NCBI GenBank assembly: GCA_035048495.1
Contig: CM068547.1
Coordinates: 28,899,913-28,963,912, forward strand
Direction: 5' to 3'
Length of the DNA: 64,000 nucleotides
From: Euptelea pleiosperma
Taxonomy: Eukaryota > Streptophyta > Magnoliopsida > Ranunculales > Eupteleaceae
The position numbers and the translations under genes are program-made. Position 1 is the stretch's first letter. The number at the start of each line of letters is the position of its first letter. This document shows positions 34,001 through 46,000 of this stretch, piece by piece. Below the pieces are notes generated by a model. The model was not told the origin of the DNA. It did no database searches and saw only the letters and a program-made list of their open reading frames with translations.

Positions 34001-37000
34001 CCAACATTTGGGATAAGGCATAGATGATGATGATGACCATATGATCTCTCATATCAGTCATATTTTTAGAAACTTAAAACTATACATGTATTTGTATAGG
34101 AGCAGTTCTCTCATTTGTATCACCTGTATATCTTTGTTCATTATACTTGATATTTTATTAGGGCATGTATGTTTATTGGCCTCTATTTTTCGTATATAGA
34201 AAGGTTACAGTTATATATCCTTCTTAGGAGAGTAATGAGAAATTACCCTTAATTCCTTGCTCTTCTCCATTGTTTGCTTTAGGGCTGCAACTCGGGCGGG
34301 TTGGGTCGGGTTTGTGATCAACCCGAGCCCAACCCGATCAGGTTGGTCGGGTTCATCAGGTTGATCAATTACTCAAATAAAAAAATTTGCTTTTATGGTT
34401 CTCATCAGGAAGCGCTAGTTTCCAAAAGAAAAAGAAAAAACCTGGTTTGTTGGTTCTTATAGGAACTAGCAACGCAAGTTAAGAGTAAATCATCGTACAT
34501 TTATTACATAATAGGTTTTAGATCAGAACCGTTCATTGTAGGGAACTCATCATCATAAATCTAGCTCTAGTTTTGTAAGAAGAGAAGGTGTTAACATGTT
34601 CGTGTTGAGAAGGAAAAGGGGGGAATGAGGGGGCATACTGGCGACGAAGCTCCTGCTATACTGCATCCTCTTGTGGCCCTACCTCTGGGCTTCATTCTTC
34701 TTGTCCTGCTTCGCGACCTTTGGGGTTTTGCCTCTCACTTTTCCGGTCCAAGCCAGAGATGCGTGAACCTTACTTGCAAATCAATAAACGGAGAGAAACC
34801 CAAGGATCAACAAACAAAGACATTACCCATGGCGAAAGGGTTTCTGTTGTTCTCTCTTATGGCTCCTTAGTCCTTAGAGAAAAGGGGGATTGGGGAGAGA
34901 AGACCCTAATCCTATTATGTAATATATACACCTGGGTTTTAATAATCTATATATTATATAAACATATTACATGTATTGTCGGGCTCGAGTTGGGCCGGGC
35001 TTCCTCAAGTTTCAACCCGAGCCCAACCCGATTTTGATCGGGTTTTCAAAATGAGGCCCGAGCCCGAGTGCTGAAGGGGCCAACCCAACCTGAGCCCAAC
35101 GTCGGGTTGAGCCAGCCCAAGCTGCAGCCCTAGTTTGCTTCCAAGTTAAAATTAATTACTTGTCATCCCACTAGACTAGGAAATGCTTAAACATAGTACT
35201 GATGCCTTTCTCATTTTACCTCCCGTCGGGATAATGACTAAGATGCCCAGAAATGGATACGTATACACATACAGACACTAGTATAGGAAACGAGGATACA
35301 ACTCCTCAATCCTCATTTCCCAAAATCCAAGTCAAGGATAAGGATATGGGTATCCCATCTAGTATGTTCACACCATGCTTTAATTTTTAGTTTTACAAGG
35401 TAAGTATCTTTATTTTATATACAATCGTGTCAAATATATATAATGAAATTTCTAATTTTCAAAGTTTCCTACAATAAAATTTGTTATATTACATTATTTA
35501 TATCTTGTTATTGACATAAGGAATGAGAAAACTGTAGGAGTTTAGATGGTTCAAAGTACACGGTATCGTTTCGGTATTATTCATGGGCGATACTGAAACA
35601 TATTAGAAGTATCGTTCGGTTTCGGACGAAACTTCAACCGAAAAAAAATGTTAGTGCAAATTTACACATAAAATGAAGTATCGTTCAGTTTCCGACGAAA
35701 CCAACCGAAACGTATGTAAGTTTCGTCCTATAGCGAAACCAAAACAAAACAGACGAAACGTTTCGGTTTCAGCTGAAACTTTGAACCATGAAAATATACC
35801 ATAACATAATAGAAAATGAGATATTGATGGCATAGAAGTATCCATGCAGTATATGGTACTAGTATCGGTATCGACACGATATGACACGAGTAAGTCTTGT
35901 TGATGTATCCGAGTATCATGGATTGTTTAGGACCAAACAAGGCCAGCAGCTCACCATTGGAGCACCTAATGAAATTTTCACAATTATTTAGTGAAGTGCT
36001 CTAAATTCTTGTCAGCCATCCCAGGACAATTCACTTCTTTTTAATAAGTATATTGTATTAAAAGAAGGGAAATAACCCCCATACAAGAAAGAAAGAAAAA
36101 AAGAGGGGAAGGAGGCCCTCAAACTATACAAAAATATAAATTGGTACATTATCGCCTCCCAGTCAAGACCTCCTCCTATCTGAACACAAAATCCCCAAAT
36201 CTCAAGCCTCTAAGAAATGCTAGAATTGAGGACCAAAAAAATAAAAGGGCTTTGATCTTCAAGACTAAGTATGATCTTCAACCTTGTCTTCAAAAAATAC
36301 TTATGTTCTTCTCCTTTCAAACAACCCAGCAAACTGCAAAAGGAAGGAACCTCCATAAAGAAAGAGCTCAGGAATAAAGAGCCTCAAGGAACCAGGTTGT
36401 AATCAACTCCAAAAGGACCAAAACACAACTAGCAGAAGGCCAACAATTCCCAAACAGTTGGAAGAACACACTCCAAATCTCCCAGGTGAAGGGTTAATGA
36501 ATCAATAGATGGTCCATCGATTCTCCAGATGCTCTACAAAGGGAATATATATTCAGCGTAATGCTATCCCTACTAATAAAATGAATTGTTCCCAAAATTT
36601 TGTTGCGCATGTTGTCCAGACAAAAAAGGTAACATTGGATGGCAAGAAGCCAATCCAAACCTTCCAAAAAGGGTAAGAGGTGAGAGAGGGATTCTATATA
36701 GCCAAATAAAAGGATCTGACCGAAATGCAGCCTTTAGAATCCCATTTCCAAACCCTGAAATGTTCCTCCCCCAAAGAAACAGAGATGAATTAAGACTGGA
36801 GAGCAACGCATTAATAGCTACCATCTCCCATTCATTAAGGTTTCTTCTAAGGCGCAAATTCCATGCCAAATTATCCTCACTACTAGTAATACAATCCTTC
36901 ACTAGTACCTTTACTGTCTGAAATGGAATAGATAGAGGGTAAAGCATACTTGAAGGAATTATCTCCACACCAAATGTCTTCCCGAAATTGCACTATGTCT

Positions 37001-40000
37001 CCCCATCCTATCTTGAACTTGATCCCTTTCGTAAAAGAGTCATAAATCTTCGAGATGTCTTTCCAAACACCAACTCCATAGGACGAGGAAGTTGCAATGG
37101 TAATTAGGGTTAGGGTTAGGTTTAGAGAGAAAAGCGAGAAGGATGTCATGTTTCTAGCACATGACTCCATAATTCTTATTTATATAAAGGGAACATTACA
37201 AAAAGACAAGTATACCCCTCAAAACAAGGGGTATTTACAGAACTACTAAATACGTCTAAAATACGTATCTGATAACAGAGGATACAAAGTTACTCCCATA
37301 CTTAGGACATGCTACAATAGCGCACACAAAACTCCTTCCCAAACCTCCAAAGCCACTTCCCCAGAAGACTTGTATTCATATCCCTGAAGAAACTAAAACC
37401 CAAAAACCATCCTGCTTAGGAAGGCAAACAAATTCCAATCAACAAGGTGGAATTTAAAGAATCATCCATACCTCGCCAAAGAAAGTCCCAAATCAACCTC
37501 CTAGCAATGCTGCTTAGAGAGAGAAGAGGGAAATCTGATGGATCAGGAGACTAGAAAGAATGCTTCTAATTAGAGTGACTTTGCCCCCTTTTGAAACATA
37601 ACAGGACTTCCACGTGGCTAGTCTTCTTTCAAATCACCCTATGATAGGATCCCAAATAGACTTAGCCATATAACTCATGCCCAAAGGAAGACCAATAGGC
37701 TTCTAGTCCTACATCCGAGGCTATTAGCAAGATCCCCCAGGTTAACCACATCCCCAAACCCAAATACTTGACTTTTGGAAGAATAAATATGAAGTGCCGA
37801 GACAGCCTCAAAACATCTAAGTATGCACCTCAAGTACCTCACTTGGGATTGAGAAGGGTTAATGGAGATAACGGTGTCATCAGTGAAGGTGTGAAATAAT
37901 CGGCCCTCTATCACCCACTCTAAATCCCTCAATAATCCCTTTGTCAATTGCTTTATAAGTCAACTTGCTGAGAGCCTCCACCACCACAATAAATAAAAAT
38001 GGATACATAGGGTCAACTTGCCTCAAACCTCTGGTAATACTGAAGGAGAACCATTGACTAGAATAGAAAAAGAGGTTGTGGAGATGCACACTATGGTCCA
38101 TCTTTTTCCAACTAACACACATTTTTCCAAGGAGGTGGAACATAAAATTCCAATTCACATGTCATAAGTATTACCTATGTCAATCTTACAAAAGATGTCT
38201 GGTTCTCCTGATATCAACCTCAAGTCAAAATATTCGTTAGTTATAAGAGTATCATCCAAAATATGCCTATTCTTAACAAATGCCCCTTAGGTAGGCTGGA
38301 TGATTGAATCCAACGCTTCATTCTTGAAGCAAGAACTTTAGCAATAATCTTATATACTCTACCGACTTGACTGATCGGTCTAAAATCTTAGGATTCGGCA
38401 CCTTCTATCTTAGGGATGAGAGTGATAGAAGTGTTGTTAAAGCACCAATCGAAGTAACCATCCTAGTAGAATTCCTTCACAACCTTCATAAAATCTCCTC
38501 CTATAATGTTCCAGCAACTTTGAAAGACAACAAGCGAAAAAACCATCAGGACTAGGAGGCCGATCCCCTCACAAATCCCTAATGGCTTTCACAGCCTCCT
38601 TCACAAAAGGCCTTTCAAACCAATCATATTGAGCAGGACTTATTTGTTCTAAGTGAATATAACCAGGGAAGGCCTCGTCAATCCGGGCTCGATGTATGAG
38701 TTCAAGTAAAAGACAACAACGTTCTTCCGGATAGATTATTCATCCTCAATCAAAACCAAGTTCTCCAAAAATTGAGAAATGCTATTACCCTTCTTCTGGC
38801 ATTGGCGATGCAATGAAAGAAATTGGTTTCCTATCTCCAACTTTGAGCCATCTAACTATCTACTTCTACCGCCAACTAATCTCTTCCAACTTGGCGAGCT
38901 TGAGGTATTTGTTCTTGGCATCCACACTTCTACTCTCCTTTGTTTATGAAATAGGCCCAGATAGCTCTATACAATTGATAGCGTCTATGTCTAAAAGTAA
39001 CTCACCCATCCTCATATGCACCCTCCCAAAAACCTCCTCATTCTACTTCTTGATATTGAACTTGAGAGATTTTAATTTCATACGAAAGACAAAACCAACC
39101 CTTCCTAAAAACTTCGACCAATTCCTTAAAACCAAAAATGTGGAGCCACATGTTCTCAAACCGAAAAGGAGAGGACTGCATACTCATATGCACCCTCCCA
39201 AAAACCTCCTTATTCTACTTCTTGATATTGAACTTGAGAGATTTTAATTTCATAAGAAAGACAAAACCAACCCTTCCTAAAAACTTTGACCAATTCCTTA
39301 AAACCAAAAATGCGGAGCCACATGTTCTCAAATTGAAACCCCCCCTACACACACACACACACAAAACAATCTAGAAGAACATGAGCGAGATCCGAAGCAG
39401 GGTTAGGAAGAACCTCCAGAGAGACATTCGAGAAATGGGATTCCCAATCGACCGACATAAGGAATCTATCCAATCTATTCATAGTAGGGTCGTCTTGGTT
39501 GTTAGACCACGTAAACTAAACACTACTAAAAGGAAAAAAAAAATCAACAAACTGATTTCTTCCAACAAAGTCTACAAAATTCCTCATCCTTCTAATAATC
39601 CTGAAAACTCTCCTCTTCACATAAGAGAATCTATTAATGTTGAAATCACCCCCTATGCACCCAATCGACCGACATAAGGAATCTATCCAATCTATTCATA
39701 GTAGGGTCGTCTTGGTTGTTAGACCACGTAAACTAAACACTACTAAAGGGAAAAAAAAAAATCAACAAACTGATTTCTTCCAACAAAGTCTATAAAATTC
39801 CTCATCCTTCTAATAATCCTGAAAACTCTCCTCTTCACATAAGAGAATCTATTAATGTTGAAATCACCCCCTATGCACCACAAACAAGGTTTAAAATTTT
39901 GTTTCTACTTATTGTTTCGATAAGCTGACGAAACGAGATGTATCGACCAAAACGAAATGAAATGGAATGAGACAATGGAAAAAATAGTATGTCTTGATAA

Positions 40001-43000
40001 AATTAAACCATTTTCCAATGTTTAATTAGGCTACAAACTTGATTTTTAGCATTTATATGTTATAAAAGACACGTCATGAAAATAAGCTTCAAACCTAGTT
40101 TTAGTACTTAAATTTAGCTTTTGGCATGAATGTATCTTCTCGATACACTACCGAAATGAGACATCTCAGCCAAGGCGAAATGAAATTTTGAACCATGACC
40201 ACAGGGCGTCCCCCAGACTGTGAATATTGTTCCTCCCAAAAATTCAATCTCAGCTTCTTATAATTAGGACTGTAAACATCTAATAACACCCATGAGAAGT
40301 GATCCCCCTTGCAAGAGCAAAGAATAAAAACTGAATACTAATAAGGAAGTCTATCACTTCGAGAACACTTCTATCCCAAACCACAAGCACTCCCTAGAAG
40401 GACCTGTAAATGAAAGAGCATGCCATCCAAACCCCTTTTTGCCCCAAAACTCCTCAACAAAATTGCCGGATAAAGATTCTAACCAAGTTTCTTGAAGCAC
40501 CACCACATCAGCCTTCCATCTTTTTATTAGACTCATCATACCATCCTCTGATCCTTAGTCCCCAATCCTCTAACATTCCAAAACAATAATTTAAACTTTA
40601 TGAATAACCAATTTCTCCCCCCTCCCCTTCCTCCTTTCCCTTGCTACGCCAACCTCGCATCTAAACTAATTTCGCAAGACAACAATCTAAATTCCCTATT
40701 AGGCTTCAACTTTCTTTTCTCTACCGATACTTTCTCGCATGCTGATTCCCACAACCAAAACAATCAAGAACCCCGACCTCTCTTTCTTGATCCCCAACTT
40801 CACCTCCTCCTTTCATCCCTGACCTAGTAATTGTGCTTCTTTCAATGGAGACTAACAATTTATGTACCTCATTTCCATGCCCAAGTATGAACCAAAGTCC
40901 ATAGTCTTCACGATGACCCATTCAAAAATGTCATCCTCAGAGGAATGAAGCCCAACCTATATCTCTTGCCTGCTCAACTACTAACAAGAACTATACAACA
41001 ATGCCTACCATTTTGTTTCTCTACCTTGAGCACCTAATTCTCCGTCGCCACTATACACTTTTTTCAAACTATAGATCCTTCATCAACCCAAAGTCAACCT
41101 GATGCGAACATCCAGCCATACAGGGTTTACCAGAGGCGTGGGAAAAAGAAGTAGCAGGCCCACTTATAATTGTGGGATGATAGCTTAAAGACCCATGTGT
41201 GCACATGACACATCACAGAAGACCCCACACTGGGTAGATGTGTACACATGGAGAATTTGAAAGCATCAGAAGAGTACCAGAGCACATCAAGATCGATCAG
41301 GAGCATCAAAGGGCCCCAACGATCACCTCTATGTTATTTATGTTTTTTTATTGAGTTATTTTATATTTTTTTATAGATGTTGTCTATGTGGGACGGCTAG
41401 GCACATAAGCTTGGAACATTATTTGAGGACATATTAGTCTTTTTGGTTTCTTTAGTTGTTTATGTTGGTGATGCAAGACTAATGATATGATCCTAACTAA
41501 TGACGCTGAGATTTATTAAAATTACTAATAACACCAACAAATATAATAGAACAACTAAGTATCATGCAAATCAAATAAAATCCATTCTGGTTATTATGCA
41601 AAATCAAGATCATGCCACAGTGCTGCAGTACAACCTAACAAAATTAATAAGCTAAGATTTATGGAAGTCTGACTTCTGCTAACCTAGGGAATCGATCCAA
41701 TAATCAACAAAGAAGCCTTGTTCACAATTTAGGGTTTCAATAAATAGTTCAGGGCCCAACTAATGTTGACAAGTTTCAGCATGCATATGAGTTAGATGGT
41801 GATAAGTCACATTCACACAATTTTCAGCAACTATTTAACTGATTTCAAAGCTTGCACATCTATACTACTTCTAAATGTCAGTATCTAGAAAAAACTTTTT
41901 TTTCCTATTTTATCCATGATTTTTTTCTCTTTTCCCCAAAATATCCTTAAGCCCCTACTTTCAATACACTTCTATCCTAAAACATCTCTCCATCTTCTTC
42001 ATCTATCATCAATTTCTTAAATGCCCCTTCTAAAATTTCTCTCCCAATGTCTCTCCATCTCCTTCTCTCCTTCCTTTTTTTATCATTGGTTTTTTTCCTA
42101 TTTTCCTTAAAATTTCCCTCAGCCCGGGCCCTACTTTCAATACACTTCTATCCTAAAATATCTCTCTCTCCTTCATCCAAGGTTTAAAGGAGACCGTTAT
42201 AACGGTATAATGGACTGGGGGCGTTACTGTTTTTTCCATTATAACGGCCATTATAACGAAAAATGTTAATAACGGGAAAATAACGGAAAAAAAGGATCTT
42301 AAAATCTTTTTTTTATTGTTGTTGTAAATAACGGGTGTTATAACGGAAAATAACAGAAAATAACAGTTATAACGGCCGTTATTTTAGCTTTTTTTTTTCT
42401 AAAATGCAATAATAAAACTTTATAAGGCAATATGAGCCACGTGGCACACTATTAGAGGACTCTAACCATATGGATGTTTGGCTAATCCTTAGGTGGACCC
42501 ACAAACCAACGATAAGTGATTTCTAGGCGTTGGACTGAAATTATTTTCGTGGGTTGATTTAAACCGTTGGAAATTTGACATTATTGATCAATATTTGAGG
42601 TACAAAGATCAAGTGGTTTGAAATCACTAATCAAGTTGATTTTTTGGTTTGTCCTCTGAGTTTCCCACGTGGCTTATTTTGTACCACGACAAGTGGGAAA
42701 AAAAAACACAGCCTTAAAATTTTAAAGGAAAAAGATGTAACAAGGTATGTCTGAAACTGTTTCATTTGCGGAAGCGGCATTTTTTGTAGTCACCACTGTC
42801 ATGTTGGCCCATTGACCGCATGGATGTTCATCGCACCCCTTGGTGGATATACAGATCAAAAATCACCGTTGTTGGTAATCTATAACCATTAGATTTTAAT
42901 ACCTTTTAGCACTTTTTAAGGCATTCTTATAGCCGGTGAATGCAACCATTTTTTGAGTACTAAAACCAACGGCTTAAAATCATTAAACAAGCTGATTTTT

Positions 43001-46000
43001 GGTATGAATGTCTATTGAGGTGTTGGCTAAACATCCATGCCGTCAGGGGGCCTAGATGGCAGCAGTGACTACCCACATTGCCGCTTCTTTAAATGAAAAA
43101 ATCTCAGGTATACCTTGTTACATCACGACCCTCCTATATGCACACCTTTTGAAATGACAATTGAGCATTAATTTTCACTGAAAAGCCTACAAGCCTACCC
43201 TAAAAAGAGCAAGACTTGCCCGTCAGGTAGCTACCTGACCACCCACAATATAAGCTACGTGGCAATTTATTAGAGGACACTGACCATACAGATATTTGTC
43301 CAATTTGTAAGTGGAAGTGGAACTACAAACCAAAAATCAGTCTGATTAGTGATTTCAAACCGTTGGATCTTTACATGGAAATAATGGTAAATAATGCTCA
43401 AATTCCTATGGTTAAAATCAACCAACGAAAATGACTTCAACTAATGCTTAGAAATCACTGATCAGGTTTATTTTGGGTCTATAGGTCCTCCTAGGGATTG
43501 GTCAAACATCTATATGGTTAGTATCCTCTAATAAATTTCCACGTGGCAATATTGTGGGTGGTCAGGCAAGTCTTGCTCCCCTAAAACAATCAACTCCTTT
43601 TGCAGAAGCATACAGTAACCTACCCTAAAAAATAAAGTAAGACTTTGATGACAGGGCCTGTCATCAAGGCCGATGACAGGGTGCAATGGAGCCACGTGGC
43701 ATACTCTTAGATGACTCTAACCGTATGGATGTTTTTCCAATCCTTATATGGATCTACAAACAAAAATCAGATTGATTTGTGATTTCAAAGCTTTGGATCT
43801 TTGTACCTCAAATAATGGTCAATAATGCTCAAATTTCCCATGGTTAAAATTAACCCATGAAAACAATTCCAATCCAACGCCTAGAAATTACTAATCGGGC
43901 TGATTTTTGGTTTGTAGGTCCACTAATGATTGGCCAAACATCCATACGGTCAGAGTCCTCTAAGAGTGTTCCACGTGGTTCATATTGTGCTCTGTCATAG
44001 GCCTTGATGACAGGCTTGTCATCAAAGCTTTATTCCACTGGATAGCCTACACTAGCCTACCCTAATTAAATCAACTCCCTTTGCAAAATGTCAAATCCCA
44101 TGGTCTCACCCATTTTTTGCTATAAATTATAATATCAGAAAATATCGGAATAAAACGAAAAATATTAGAAAATAAGGAAAAATATCAGCCGTTAGAATCA
44201 AGGTTTAAATAGAAATATAACCATGTTTTCGTTATAACGAAAATTCGTTATAATGGCCGTTATAACGAAAATTCGTTGTTTTTTATATAACGGACCCGGT
44301 TATGTCCGAATCCATTATAACGGTCGTTATTTTAAACCAAACCATGCCTTCATCTATCATTAATTTCTTAAATGCCCATTTTAAAATTCATCTTCCAACG
44401 TCTCTCCCTCTCCTTCATTTGTTTATTAAATTCTTCATTTATTTCTCGATATCATAACCATTTAAAACCCTGCTAAAAAATCTAAGTCGGCATTTCCTCA
44501 TTCCTACTTTCTTTTAAAAAAAAATGATTTTCCCCATTCCAACTATGTTTCTTAATCTATTCTCAGAAACTCCATACACACTTAATCTATGCAATTAAAA
44601 GAATACATATATTTTAGATTTTATAAAAACTTATATTAAATACAAAATAGGTTCATTGGATTCCTTAGTCCAACTCTAACTATCTACGTGCAACGCAAGT
44701 GTGCACCTACTAGTACTTCCAAAAGAGAAAGTAGGGTTAATAGGATTTTGAGAATAAGGTTTAGGTTGAAAATAGGTTCAAGTAGTATGCATGGTGTTGA
44801 CTAAAGGAGGGATGAACAGTGTTAGATAAATAGTGCACCGTGAACAATGTTCGGTGAACAGTGTTCGGTAAATAGTAAACCACAAAAAAAAGATCAAGAA
44901 AGGTGGGAGATGAAGGGTCAAACCAGAAAGTCAAGGAAAATACTTGGAAGTAACAGTGGGAATCGCTCCCTTGATCTCACACCAATCCTATCGCAAGGAT
45001 CATACTCAAAAGCATGCAAGTAATCTTCATTCATTCATCTCAAAAGTTCTCATTACAAAGGTATATAAAGGACTCTACTTAAACTAAACTTCAACCGTAG
45101 GATATGATCCAATGGTTGAAGTTATAACTTGATCGGTAGATTATAACCCAATATAAACAACTAAAGGAACCAAAAGACCAATACGTCCTCAAATAATGTT
45201 CCAAGCTTGTGTGCCTAGCATAGGATGTCCCACATAGACAACACCTATAAAAAAAAACATAAAATAACTCAATAGAAATGGAAACATAGAGATGATCGTT
45301 GGGGCCCTCTGATGCTCCTGATGTGCTCTGGTACTCCCCCGATGCTCTCAAATCCTCCATGTGGACACATCTACCCAATGTGGGGTCTTCTATGATGTGA
45401 CATGTGTACACATGGGTCTTCGATAAGCCATGTTATCATCCCACAATGATAAGTAGGCTTGCTACTGCTTCTTCCTACGCCTCTGGTAAATCCTGTACGG
45501 CTGGATGTCCGCATCAGTTGGGTTATAACTTCAACTATTGGATTATATCCTACGGTTGAGGTTTAGTTTAGGTTAAGTTGAACCCTTTATATACCTTTTG
45601 TAGTGAGAACTTTTGGGATGATGAATGAATAAAGATTACTTGCACGCTTTTGAGTATGAGCCCTACGATAGGATTGGTGTGAGACCAAAGGAGCGATTCC
45701 CACCGTTACTTCCAGGTATTCTTTTGACTTTCTAGTTTGAACCTTCATCTTCCACCTCTTGATTTCTTTTTTTTTACTTACTGTTTACCGAAACAATGTT
45801 CGTGTGCACTGTTCACAGAACACTTTTCACGATGCACTGTTCGCCGAACACTATTCATCCCTCCTTTAGCCGTACCCCAAGTCAACACCATGCATACTAC
45901 CCAAAACCTATTTTCAACCCAAACCCTATTCTCAAAATCCTATTAACCCTATTTTTCTTTTGGAAGTATGTGCAAGCTTTGAAATCAGTTAAATAGTTGT

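Larger units (their letters stand above)
41859..44713 (+). mobile_element. Non-autonomous Helitron (2,855 bp) with a visible empty site
   Basis: Starts TCTATACTACTTC and ends GTGTGCACCTACTAG, with a GTGCA...TGCAC hairpin just before CTAG, between host A (41,858) and host T (44,714). The inverted copy of the same host module near 45,965 reads GCACATACTTCC uninterrupted, so insertion was exactly between A and T with no duplication. No Rep/helicase frame. It has collected at least six MITE-type insertions. Confidence 0.88.

Noticed and set aside
45091..45411. 106-residue minus-strand frame
   Set aside because: Lies in the inverted repeat modules of the composite element; no protein similarity recognised.
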